A stretch of 64,000 nucleotides of DNA from Candidatus Ideonella esbjergensis (GTDB lineage Bacteria > Pseudomonadota > Gammaproteobacteria > Burkholderiales > Burkholderiaceae_C), in contig JADJLP010000015.1 of NCBI GenBank assembly GCA_016710065.1, positions 1 through 64,000 of the forward strand. The letters run 5' to 3'. A program made the position numbers and the translations under genes. Of this stretch, positions 18,248 to 25,529 are shown piece after piece (positions within the stretch are counted from its first letter, which is position 1; each line of letters begins with the position of its first letter). Below the pieces are notes generated by a model that was given only the letters and a program-made list of their open reading frames with translations, was not told the DNA's origin and searched no databases.

Positions 18248-18622
18248 ATGACCGGTCCCCAATTCACCTGCTCGGTGAGCACCCAGTACCTGCCCGAGCA
18301 GTCATCGGCAGCCGACAACGCCTACGCTTTCGCGTACACCGTCACCATCCGCAACACCGGCAGCGTCACCGCACAACTGGTGGGCCGGCACTGGCAGATC
18401 ACCGACAGCGCAGGCGCCACCGAGGAGGTGCGGGGCTTGGCCGTGGTGGGCAACCAGCCGCTGCTCAAACCGGGCGAACAGTTCGAGTACAGCAGCTGGA
18501 CACGCCTGGCCACGCCGCGCGGCCGCATGCAGGGCACGTTCTTCTGCATGACCGAAGATGCGCACTGGTTCGAAACGCCGGTGCCCGCCTTCGAGCTCTC
18601 GCAAGCCCACGGCCTGCACTGA
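18248..18622 (+). CDS. apaG: ApaG-family protein
   Basis: 124-residue single-domain ApaG (DUF525) protein, an Ig-like beta sandwich. Family motifs are FAYTVTIRNTGSVTAQLVGRHW and GLAVVGNQPLLKPGEQFEY; the C-terminal part contains MQGTFFCMTEDAHWF. In other bacteria apaG loss gives Co2+ sensitivity; the biochemical role is unclear. ATG at 18248 gives the family-typical length. It is followed closely by mltA, a pairing common in this order of bacteria. Confidence 0.94.
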   Translation: MTGPQFTCSVSTQYLPEQSSAADNAYAFAYTVTIRNTGSVTAQLVGRHWQITDSAGATEEVRGLAVVGNQPLLKPGEQFEYSSWTRLATPRGRMQGTFFCMTEDAHWFETPVPAFELSQAHGLH

Positions 18623-18669
18623 CCACCGCCCGCCCCTGCCCTGCACAAGGGCCTTGCCGAACCGTTTTC

Positions 18670-19908
18670 ATGCCTTTGTCTTCCCGGCCCGCTGCAGCCA
18701 CCCGCCCGCCCCAACCTCACCCGCCCCGCATCCATAGGACAGGCTTCGCTTTCGCCTTGGCCGTGCTGGCGGGTTGCGCGACGATGCCCGAGCGCTTGGG
18801 CCCGGCGCCGGTGGAAACACGCAGCCCGGCACATGCGTCGGTTGCGCCCATTTCGCCAGTGTTGCCTGCGGCGCCTGCCAAGGAGACTCCGCCCCCGCCA
18901 CCCGGCAGCATGGAGCGCTTGCGCGCACGCTGGGTGCCGGCCGGCTTTGGCGAGTTGCCCGGCTGGGGCGTCGACACGCTGGGCGAGTTCTACACCGCGC
19001 TGCGCCAGGGCTGCGCCACGCCAGCCCCGGGCTGGGCCACGCTGTGCGGCCAGCTGCGCAACCACACGCCAAGCGACAACGTGGCCGCGCGCCGCTGGCT
19101 CGAAGACCGCTTGAAGGTCTACCGTGTGGAATCGCTGGACGGTGAGCCCACCGGCCTGGTCACCGGTTACTACGAACCCCTGGTGGCCGCCAGCCGCCGC
19201 CCCACGGATGCCCGCCGCGTGCCGCTGTACGCGCCGCCGGCCGACCTGGCCACACGCAAGCCCTGGTACACCCGCCAACAGGCCGACACCCTGCCCGAAG
19301 CCCAGGCCACGCTGAAGGGCCGCGAACTGGCCTGGCTGGAAGACCCGCTGGACGCGCTGGTGCTGCAGATACAAGGCTCGGGCCGGCTGCGCATCACCGA
19401 GCCCGATGGCAGCGAGCGCCTGGTGCGCGTGGCCTATGCCGCGCACAACGAGCAGCCCTACAAGTCCATCGGCCGCTGGCTGATCGACCAGGGCGAACTG
19501 AAAGCCGGCGAGGCCTCGTGGCCCGCCATCAAGGACTGGGCCCGCCGCAACCCCAGGCGCTTGAACGAGATGCTGTGGCAGAACCCGCGCCTGGTGTTCT
19601 TCCGCGAAGAGCCGCTGCCCGACCCCAACCAAGGGCCCAAGGGCGCGCAAGGCGTACCGCTCACGCCCGGCCGCTCGGTGGCGGTGGACCCGCAAAGCAT
19701 TCCCTATGGCACGCCGATGTGGCTGGACACCACCGAGCCGCTCTCAGCCAAGCCGCTGCAACGCCTGGTGATGGCCCAGGACACCGGCAGCGCCATCAGC
19801 GGCGCGGTGCGGGCCGACTTCTTCTGGGGCTGGGGCGCCGAGGCCGAAGCCCAGGCCGGGCGCATGAAGCAAGCCTTGCGCACCTGGGTGCTGTGGCCCA
19901 AGGGCTGA
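18670..19908 (+). CDS. mltA: membrane-bound lytic murein transglycosylase A
   Basis: 412-residue MltA, an outer-membrane lipoprotein that cleaves peptidoglycan to 1,6-anhydromuropeptides. It has an N-terminal lipoprotein signal (AVLAGCATMPE), a Pro-rich spacer, the MltA domain (VTGYYEPLVAASRRPTDARRVPLY and later QIQGSGRLRI), and a C-terminal 3D domain with the Asp-containing GRSVAVDPQSIPYGTPMWL and MAQDTGSAISGAVRADFFWG. It is the last clearly chromosomal-core gene before the toxin island; its stop is 36 bp from the left island module. Confidence 0.95.
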   Translation: MPLSSRPAAATRPPQPHPPRIHRTGFAFALAVLAGCATMPERLGPAPVETRSPAHASVAPISPVLPAAPAKETPPPPPGSMERLRARWVPAGFGELPGWGVDTLGEFYTALRQGCATPAPGWATLCGQLRNHTPSDNVAARRWLEDRLKVYRVESLDGEPTGLVTGYYEPLVAASRRPTDARRVPLYAPPADLATRKPWYTRQQADTLPEAQATLKGRELAWLEDPLDALVLQIQGSGRLRITEPDGSERLVRVAYAAHNEQPYKSIGRWLIDQGELKAGEASWPAIKDWARRNPRRLNEMLWQNPRLVFFREEPLPDPNQGPKGAQGVPLTPGRSVAVDPQSIPYGTPMWLDTTEPLSAKPLQRLVMAQDTGSAISGAVRADFFWGWGAEAEAQAGRMKQALRTWVLWPKG

Positions 19909-19944
19909 TGCCGCCGTAGCATGCAGTGCGGGTTCTAGACAACG

Positions 19945-20109
19945 GCCGACGCATTTGGCAATGCGCTCGGTCAGGGCATCGTGGATCAGATGCAAAGCCC
20001 GTCGAGTTCGGCGCCAGAAGGTACCAAGACTCTGGGTGGGCTGCGTCAGTTGAGCACCACGCCGGCTGAGCAATTGCCTGTCGGGGGCGGCCGCGTAGAT
20101 GTGCCGGAG
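19945..20109 (+). repeat. left copy of the inverted pre-toxin module
   Basis: A 165-bp segment encoding ADAFGNALGQGIVDQMQS and then GTKTLGGLRQL...TPAEQL...VDVPE. By eye it is about 80% identical to the reverse complement of 26712-26876. It marks the left edge of the island and sits directly after an in-frame TAG (19936-19938), so the protein part before it is missing. Confidence 0.85.
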
Positions 20110-21093
20110 CTGGAAGACGGGGTCAGTCTGCCCATGGTCAAGAATGCAGATGGCTCCATCACGATTGACGGCAAAACCCGGCGGCCAAGTGTCACGGCCA
20201 ACGACCTCACGAACGCAGGACCGGCGTTGAGCTTTGCGGCCGACACCGCCGCTCGTCGGGGTGCTGGAGCGATGCAGGCGGCGTTGGCCCGTGCCTCCGT
20301 CGGCGGCGCGACCGCTGAAGACCTCAAGATTCTTGGGCAGTTTCCTTCGAATCAGCGGATTGATTCCAGCCTGGCTGCCATAGGCCCGAGCGAGTTGGCC
20401 AAGACCGATGGCAGTCCTGCAACCTACTCGTTCAATGAACGTACAGGCCAGGCCTATTGGGATCTCGGCGAGGGCAACACGCTTCGAGAGATTCCGAAGG
20501 CATTCAAGCAGCCTACGTTGCGTGACGCGGCCTTTGCTGATCCGAACAACCCGTTTACTCAAGGGCCGAGGCTTGGAACAGTCCTCAGAGACTTTGCCAT
20601 CTATAGCGGGTTTGGATCTGCTGTAATTCCAGCCTCATTGCCGGTGAGTGGTGGGTACTTTGGAATCGGAGCGGTGGCGGGAGGGGTCGTCAACTACTCG
20701 TTTCAGAGCGCAACGGGGCCAGAGGTGAAAGTCGGTGACGTCGTGAATGCGACCATCACCGGTGGGCTGACGTTTGGCAAAGGAATCGTCCCATCGCTTC
20801 TGGTGAACTCCTTCGGCGCATTCACAACAGCCAGCATTCAAGGAGACGATGCGACAGTGAAGACACTGGCCGCAGCTGGTGGTACTTTGTTGGGCGCTCC
20901 TGTAGGCCAGGCAGCCCAATCCCTCGTACGAAACGGCGTTGTCGCGCTCACCATCCGCAATGAGACCCCTGTTCTTTCTTCAGCCTTTGCAAACACGATA
21001 CTGCCGGCGAACGGAGTTGCGGCGAGCACCGTTCAAGAATCAGTTGGCGCTGGCACTGACTGGTTGAATGCTCAGGCGCGCAAACCAAAATGA
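19981..21093 (+). CDS. headless C-terminal part of a haemagglutinin/CdiA-type toxin
   Basis: Up to 370 residues, starting inside a module typical of the C-terminal region of large two-partner-secreted haemagglutinins (AFGNALGQGIVDQ just upstream). No secretion signal, FHA repeats or plausible upstream start are present, so this is a displaced 'orphan' tip or a remnant. GTG at 19981 or ATG at 19990 could start translation. The last about 200 residues are Gly-rich and hydrophobic (GGYFGIGAVAGGVVNYSF, ITGGLTFGKGIVPSLLVNSFG), which suggests a membrane-active toxin. The stop overlaps the next gene as ATGA. The toxin role is inferred from context. Confidence 0.65.
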   Translation: MDQMQSPSSSAPEGTKTLGGLRQLSTTPAEQLPVGGGRVDVPELEDGVSLPMVKNADGSITIDGKTRRPSVTANDLTNAGPALSFAADTAARRGAGAMQAALARASVGGATAEDLKILGQFPSNQRIDSSLAAIGPSELAKTDGSPATYSFNERTGQAYWDLGEGNTLREIPKAFKQPTLRDAAFADPNNPFTQGPRLGTVLRDFAIYSGFGSAVIPASLPVSGGYFGIGAVAGGVVNYSFQSATGPEVKVGDVVNATITGGLTFGKGIVPSLLVNSFGAFTTASIQGDDATVKTLAAAGGTLLGAPVGQAAQSLVRNGVVALTIRNETPVLSSAFANTILPANGVAASTVQESVGAGTDWLNAQARKPK

Positions 21094-21344
21094 AGCAGAC
21101 CTTCGTCAAAGCTCGCGAGTTCTTGATCTTGTGGTTCGCCTACTTCATCTTCATGGCGGTCCTTGCCGTGCTGGCGATCTACCTCATCAGTCCTTTGATC
21201 TTCTTTGCAAAGACCGGGGAGTTCCAACTCGTCTCATCAATTCAACCGCTCGTCAATGTCGGCCGTGGCGTAGTAGCAGGATCGTTTGCGCTGACGATCG
21301 TCATGTTCGCGTGGGAGCATTTCCGGCAGACGCGCGACCGGTGA
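21090..21344 (+). CDS. small two-helix membrane protein, candidate immunity protein
   Basis: 84 residues with two strongly hydrophobic helices (about 11-37: FLILWFAYFIFMAVLAVLAI; about 58-75: GVVAGSFALTIVMFAWEH). The ATG overlaps the stop of the upstream toxin-like gene by four bases, the usual coupling between a polymorphic toxin and its immunity gene. Membrane-embedded immunity proteins are known for pore-forming or depolarising toxins, which agrees with the hydrophobic toxin end. No family was recognised. Confidence 0.6.
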   Translation: MKQTFVKAREFLILWFAYFIFMAVLAVLAIYLISPLIFFAKTGEFQLVSSIQPLVNVGRGVVAGSFALTIVMFAWEHFRQTRDR

Positions 21345-21372
21345 GCGAGGCCTCGGAAAGCCGTGAGCGGCG

Positions 21373-21959
21373 TCAAGTCTTGCCTATTGTTCCCACCAAC
21401 GCCACCGCCTGAGCGGGACTGAGGATAGGAATGCCACTGAACTGCTGCAGCGCAAGCAGATCGTTGTCCCCCGAGACGATGAGATCGGCTTGTGCGGCGA
21501 TGGCCAGCGCCAGCACCTCATCGTCATCCGGGTCGCGGCACACCGAAAGCGTGTCCCCGAGGCCCTCTTGCCCGGCTGAGGGCGGGTGAGCACGATCAGG
21601 GGATCCTGCGTGCCTGCGATGGTGTGCATCAAGCCCTGGTAATGCACATCATGCCCAGACCAGTCGTAAGCCCCGGACAGCGCCGGATGGCCCTGGTCCT
21701 GGCCAGCATGGCGCTGCTGCGGGCTGCCGTAGCGGATGCCGCTGTAGTCCAGCAGTACATCGGCGGCCTGCTTGTCAACCTCGGCCAACTGCTTGGACAG
21801 CGACCGCAGCGTGAGCACATCGGCCAGTCCCTCCAACAGTGCCGCGCTGCTGTAAAGCTGCAGGTTCGAGCGCAGCCGGATGACCTGCAGCAGTTCATAC
21901 GGAATGCCGCGCCACAACAGCGCGGATGTCACCACATTGGTGTCAAGAACGATGCGCAT
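21373..21959 (-). pseudogene. broken PIN-domain toxin
   Basis: The 5' part (ATG at 21959) encodes MRIVLDTNVVTSALLWRG with the first PIN Asp and ALLEGLADVL with the conserved Glu. The 3' part (CRDPDDDEVLALAIAAQADL, then IVSGDNDLLAL) carries the remaining acidic residues but lies in another frame, ending at a TGA at 21373-21375. The stretch between the halves (about 21550-21720) is longer than the family needs and reads as no PIN sequence, so an insertion plus frameshift has probably destroyed the gene. It overlaps the upstream antitoxin gene by 17 bp. Confidence 0.75.
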
Positions 21960-22197
21960 CTGGGCCTTGGTCGGCAGACTGGGCGGCCAGCCGGGCGCGG
22001 CGCTCTGCGCGCGCGGCTTTGACCTCAGCGGCGATCTCGTCCTCACTCATCGGGGGCACGCCTGCGGCCCCCAGCGCCGGCCCGATTGCCTGCAGCCGAT
22101 CCAGTGCGACGTTCTTCCTCGATTTCGCCGCCAGGAACTCCACGAAGTCTTCCACCTCGGCCACCTGCTGCTGCGACAGCGCGCGAATCTTCAACAT
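21943..22197 (-). CDS. DUF2281/VapB-like antitoxin
   Basis: 84 residues from ATG at 22197 (MLKIRALSQQQVAEVEDFVE). The N-terminus resembles the DUF2281 type of small antitoxins, and a charged C-terminal tail (MSEDEIAAEVKAARAERRAR) would wrap the PIN partner. It overlaps the start of the broken PIN gene, as in toxin-antitoxin operons. The frame extends further upstream, but those residues look non-coding. With its toxin broken, the gene is probably a relic. Confidence 0.7.
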   Translation of the reverse strand: MLKIRALSQQQVAEVEDFVEFLAAKSRKNVALDRLQAIGPALGAAGVPPMSEDEIAAEVKAARAERRARLAAQSADQGPDAHRS

Positions 22198-22429
22198 CAG
22201 GGCTTGCTCAACGTTGCATTCATCGCATGAACCTCCGTCAGCGCAACACGGTCTGGAAGTGCCTTTCGTTGACGGAGCCCTCCAGCCAATGGTCGCCGGC
22301 ACGCACCTCAACTATCCCCAACACCCCAACCGCAAAACGGTGTTTGATGAAGTTATTGTGCTTGAGTCTGGTTGAGAGATCGATGCCAGCATGATTCATG
22401 CAACAACAGCCGCACTGCCACGCGCCACC
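22198..22429. other. gap between recombinase and antitoxin gene
   Basis: No gene is assigned. On the minus strand a stretch ending near 22235 (HWLEGSVNERHFQTVLR then TGA) looks weakly protein-like and could be the end of a degraded gene. It lacks a start and a recognisable family. Confidence 0.3.
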
Positions 22430-23425
22430 TCACCTCGCCCCCGGATGCGTGGCCGCATGCACCGCCTGCAGTTGCCCGATGGCCACGTGGGTGTAGATCT
22501 GGGTGGTGACCAGTTGGGCATGGCCCAGCATCACCTGGATGTAGCGAATGTCGGCACCGCCTTCAAGCATCAGCGTCGCCATCGCGTGGCGCAGCAGGTG
22601 GCAACTGCCGCGCTTGCCAAGGCCGGCCGCGCGCGCATGCAACGACACGATCTGCGACAGCCATGGCAGAGACAGCGGCTGCCCGCCCTGGGCCGGAAAC
22701 AGCCGGCCGGAATCTGCGCCCCGAATCAACTGCGGTCGTGCGGATGCCAGATAACGCTCCACCCAACGCGCAGCGCGCTCACCCAGCGGCAGCATGCGGT
22801 CTTTGCGCCCTTTGCCACAACGCACCAACAACACGCGGCGCTGCAAGTCCAGGTCGGTTTGCTGCAGTCCAGCCAGTTCCATGCGCCGGATGCCCGTAGA
22901 GAACAGCACCTCCATCATCGCCCGGTCGCGCAGACCGATAGCGGTGGCTGTATCGGGCACCGCCAGCACGCGTTCCACATCGGCCAGCGTCAGCAAGCTA
23001 CGGGGCAGCATGCGGTCAGACTTGGGCAGTTCCATGGCGCTGGCCGGGCTCACGGCCAACTCGCCGTTGCGCACCAGCCAGGCCAACCAACCTCGCACCG
23101 GCACCAGCTTGGCCAGCCGGCTGTTCACCAGCAGGGGCTGGCCGTTCTTCTGTCGGTAGACGTGCAGGTACTGCTGGTACCGCAGCAACACCTGGGGCGT
23201 GAGTTGTTCGAGCCGCTGCACATCGCGCTCGGCACACCAGTTGATGAAATCCCGCACATAGCGCCGGATGGCGGTCAGCCCCTGTGTCGTGCTGCCGCGC
23301 ATGGCACGGTACTCCAGGTAGCGCAGCGACGCGGCCGTCAGATCGGGCGATGGGGTGGCCACCACTGTGGCCGCAGTTGAGTCGAGCGAGACGAAAGACG
23401 AGTCTTCATGGCGAAGTTGAGACAT
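22430..23425 (-). CDS. tyrosine recombinase/integrase
   Basis: 331-residue XerC/D-like site-specific recombinase from the ATG giving MSQLRHEDSSF. The N-terminal core-binding domain (about 35-130) is followed by the catalytic domain with Arg in STGIRRMEL, Lys in GKGRKDR, HLLRH, the second His in MLGHAQL, and nucleophile Tyr in TQIYTHV. All catalytic residues are visible. The length and C-terminus resemble integrases of plasmids and integron-like or phage-plasmid elements more than chromosomal XerC. It sits in the middle of the toxin island and is the only mobility gene there. The start is derived from the frame and could be off by a codon. Confidence 0.88.
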   Translation of the reverse strand: MSQLRHEDSSFVSLDSTAATVVATPSPDLTAASLRYLEYRAMRGSTTQGLTAIRRYVRDFINWCAERDVQRLEQLTPQVLLRYQQYLHVYRQKNGQPLLVNSRLAKLVPVRGWLAWLVRNGELAVSPASAMELPKSDRMLPRSLLTLADVERVLAVPDTATAIGLRDRAMMEVLFSTGIRRMELAGLQQTDLDLQRRVLLVRCGKGRKDRMLPLGERAARWVERYLASARPQLIRGADSGRLFPAQGGQPLSLPWLSQIVSLHARAAGLGKRGSCHLLRHAMATLMLEGGADIRYIQVMLGHAQLVTTQIYTHVAIGQLQAVHAATHPGAR

Positions 23426-23648
23426 GGTGTGCTCCACGGCAAAAGCCCGGCGATGGGGGCCCTGGTTCGTTGGAGCAGCCACGTGTTGCATCGTGGGTTG
23501 AGCAGGGCCACCGAGCCGGCCCCGGGGCATGGCCGCGCCGGCGGCGCAGTGTCGGCCTGCTCGGGCGGCAGTGGAAATGTGAGAATGCGCCGTGTACAAG
23601 CCGTGCGGCATTGGCTGGGCCGCATACCTCTTCTGCCAAGGAGTTGAT

Positions 23649-23918
23649 ATGAATGCCATCGTGATAGAGCATGTGCCGGTCACCGAGTTGCCGCAGGCTT
23701 GGCGCGACAAGCTTAGCCAGGCCGCTGACGCGCACGTGACGGTGCGCATTGAAGCCGAGGATCAAGCCGCCGCCGCTGCGACTGATGAGTTTGTGACCGA
23801 CGATCCGGCCTTCGGCATCTGGCGCGACCGCCAGGACATGGCCGACGTGGAAGCCTACGTGCGGCGCATCCGTGCCCCGCGTTTCAACCGCGACGGCTCG
23901 CGCAACGAGCTGCCTTGA
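23649..23918 (+). CDS. antitoxin of a VapBC-like pair
   Basis: 89 residues (MNAIVIEHVPVTELPQAW). The N-terminus resembles Phd/VapB-type antitoxins that neutralise a PIN toxin and bind the operon promoter. The C-terminal tail is charged (DDPAFGIWRDRQDMADVEAY, ending in RNELP). The stop overlaps the ATG of the next gene by one base, so the two are coupled. It lies divergent from the recombinase gene. Confidence 0.82.
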   Translation: MNAIVIEHVPVTELPQAWRDKLSQAADAHVTVRIEAEDQAAAAATDEFVTDDPAFGIWRDRQDMADVEAYVRRIRAPRFNRDGSRNELP

Positions 23919-24295
23919 TGCTGGTCGATACCGATGTGCTGATCTGGCACCTGCGCGGCTACTCGCAGGCCACGCGCCGGCTGGATCAGTTGTCCGCACT
24001 CACGCTCTCGGCCGTGAGCTATCTCGAAGTGCTGCAGGGCATGCGCAACAAGGCCGAGTTCATCGCTGTGCAGAAGATGCTCCAGCGCCGCCAAGCCACG
24101 ATGCTGCCGGTTACCGAGGCCATCACGCGGCGGGCCACCGAGCTGATGGAGGCCATGACTTTGAGCCACGGCCTTCAGATGGGCGATGCCCTCATCGCCG
24201 CCACCGCGCTCGAGCACGGTTTGCCCGTGCTCACCGGCAACGTCCGCCACTTCGCCGCCATCCCTTCGCTGCTCATCGAAGGTTTCGCCGTCTAA
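23918..24295 (+). CDS. PIN-domain ribonuclease toxin, VapC-like
   Basis: 125 residues from ATG at 23918. The PIN acidic residues are intact: Asp in MLVDTDVLIWHL (residues 4 and 6), Glu in AVSYLEVLQG, and Asp in MGDALIAATALEHG, followed by LPVLTGNVRHF. It is predicted to be an Mg2+-dependent RNase that cleaves RNA when free of its antitoxin. It is coupled to the preceding antitoxin gene. This pair looks functional, in contrast to the broken PIN gene 2 kb to the left. Confidence 0.88.
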   Translation: MLVDTDVLIWHLRGYSQATRRLDQLSALTLSAVSYLEVLQGMRNKAEFIAVQKMLQRRQATMLPVTEAITRRATELMEAMTLSHGLQMGDALIAATALEHGLPVLTGNVRHFAAIPSLLIEGFAV

Positions 24296-24321
24296 GGTTG
24301 CAGATTGCGACCTTGTTCCCG

Positions 24322-24972
24322 CTACTCGGGCAGCACCATCTCGTCCACGCGCTGCAGCATCTGCAGCCGCTTCTCGCGCGGGAACATGCCCTTGTCCAGT
24401 TGGATGAAGGTCTCGCGCACCGCCGGGTAGCGCTGCGGGTTCACCGCCTTGGCCAGCAGCAGGCTGCGCATGCCACGGTGTTCTATGGGCAGGCCCACCG
24501 TGTACGGCATGAAGTCGGCCAGCGGCTGCTTGTTGGCCAGCTCCTCGATGGCCCGCAGGTCGGCGAAGCGCTCGTAGAACGGCAGCGCCGTCTTCGTGAA
24601 GACAGCTTCGGTCTCGGCCGCGATGCGCGCAATGTCCTCGTCCATCGTCGCCGGCATCACCTTCAACGTCGGCGCCGTCATGCCCCGCGGGAATCCCAGC
24701 ATGAGGGTGTCCGTCTGCAGTTGCCCCTCACCGTAGACCATGCCGAGTGTGTTCCACGGGATTTCGATGCGGTCATGGCGGATGCCGCACGGCGTGTTGA
24801 TCTCGAAGTGGCGCGGCCCAACTCCGGCGGTTCCCTTGTTGACCACCAACAAGGCGTCATGCCCATACGGTTGCACTCGAACGAAGTAGCCCCACTCCTT
24901 GTGCAGCGAGAAGCCGTGTTGCTTGAGCAAGGGCTCGATCTTCTTGCAGATGGCCCGTTCGATTCGATCCAT
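24322..24972 (-). CDS. candidate immunity protein for the orphan toxin tip
   Basis: 216 residues (MDRIERAICKKIEPLLKQHG), soluble, no signal peptide, no family recognised with confidence. The first half (HKEWGYFVRVQPYGHDALLV...RHFEINTPCGIRHDRIEI) looks like a mixed alpha/beta domain of the kind seen in DUF4304-like or immunity proteins. It starts 5 bp after the stop of the orphan toxin fragment on the same strand, which is the position of a cognate immunity gene. The role is inferred from context only. Confidence 0.6.
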   Translation of the reverse strand: MDRIERAICKKIEPLLKQHGFSLHKEWGYFVRVQPYGHDALLVVNKGTAGVGPRHFEINTPCGIRHDRIEIPWNTLGMVYGEGQLQTDTLMLGFPRGMTAPTLKVMPATMDEDIARIAAETEAVFTKTALPFYERFADLRAIEELANKQPLADFMPYTVGLPIEHRGMRSLLLAKAVNPQRYPAVRETFIQLDKGMFPREKRLQMLQRVDEMVLPE

Positions 24973-24977
24973 GTTTC

Positions 24978-25229
24978 TTACCTATCCAATCGCAGCACTG
25001 GGCCTGTCTTCACTTCGACCGTGGCCGGCGGCAACACTGAGAGCCGAGGCAAACCGATGTCGCGCCCCTGGTATCCAGTGACCAGCCCGCCGTACTGCCC
25101 CAACGCTGGGTAGTGCAGGCGCTGATTCGGCGTCAATGGTGAATTCGGCGAGAGCTTGTAGTCGATCAGATCGAAGCCGCCATCGGAACGCAGGCCCACG
25201 CGATCCAGTCTCACGCTGCCCGGCAACAC
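24978..25229 (-). CDS. orphan toxin C-terminal fragment (nuclease-like)
   Basis: About 83 residues, in frame from directly after the stop of the upstream small gene, with no proper start (GTG at 25229 possible). The core GGFDLIDYKLSPNSPLTPNQ resembles the D...(D/E)xK-type segment plus LTxNQ found in restriction-endonuclease-fold toxin tips of polymorphic toxins. Its short length, missing N-terminal part and following candidate immunity gene make it an 'orphan' toxin cassette. Such cassettes can be swapped onto a full-length toxin by recombination. The nuclease assignment is tentative. Confidence 0.6.
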   Translation of the reverse strand: MLPGSVRLDRVGLRSDGGFDLIDYKLSPNSPLTPNQRLHYPALGQYGGLVTGYQGRDIGLPRLSVLPPATVEVKTGPVLRLDR

Positions 25230-25244
25230 GTCACGCGAAAGACT

Positions 25245-25526
25245 TCAGTCGAACACCACGCTCAGCCCCTGAAATTCGCATGCGCGACGAAAGTTGTCAG
25301 CGATTCGAATCTGGTCGTCAGGCGGGAGAGTTGAAGAGTCGTCACGCCACGACCTAAATGCGGCGCGAGAGACGTTGACCGCTGGCTTGCCATCGAGAAA
25401 GCCATCTTCAATCTCAACCTCCATCACCTTGGAGCCTTCTCGGTACTCGGCGGCGAAACGTCCGACGAACTGCAGCGCAAAGCCCTCGTCGCTCTGCACC
25501 CCTTGCTTATTCTTCCAGGTAAACAT
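25245..25526 (-). CDS. candidate immunity protein for the right-hand toxin
   Basis: 93 residues (MFTWKNKQGVQSDEGFALQF). A small alpha/beta protein with a beta-rich first half (FVGRFAAEYREGSKVMEVEI) and a helical end (IRIADNFRRACEFQGLSVVF). It begins 3 bp after the stop of the right-hand toxin tip, typical for an immunity gene. It directly precedes the orphan toxin fragment, whose frame continues from this gene's stop codon. No family name can be given without a search. Confidence 0.62.
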   Translation of the reverse strand: MFTWKNKQGVQSDEGFALQFVGRFAAEYREGSKVMEVEIEDGFLDGKPAVNVSRAAFRSWRDDSSTLPPDDQIRIADNFRRACEFQGLSVVFD

Positions 25527-25529
25527 TGT

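Noticed and set aside
22236..22380. Possible HicA-like or other small toxin remnant upstream of the antitoxin
   Set aside because: Only a vague resemblance, no start codon and no complete motif.
23425..23749. Longer N-terminus for the tyrosine recombinase
   Set aside because: The extra residues overlap the divergent antitoxin gene and look non-coding; the domain begins after the downstream ATG.
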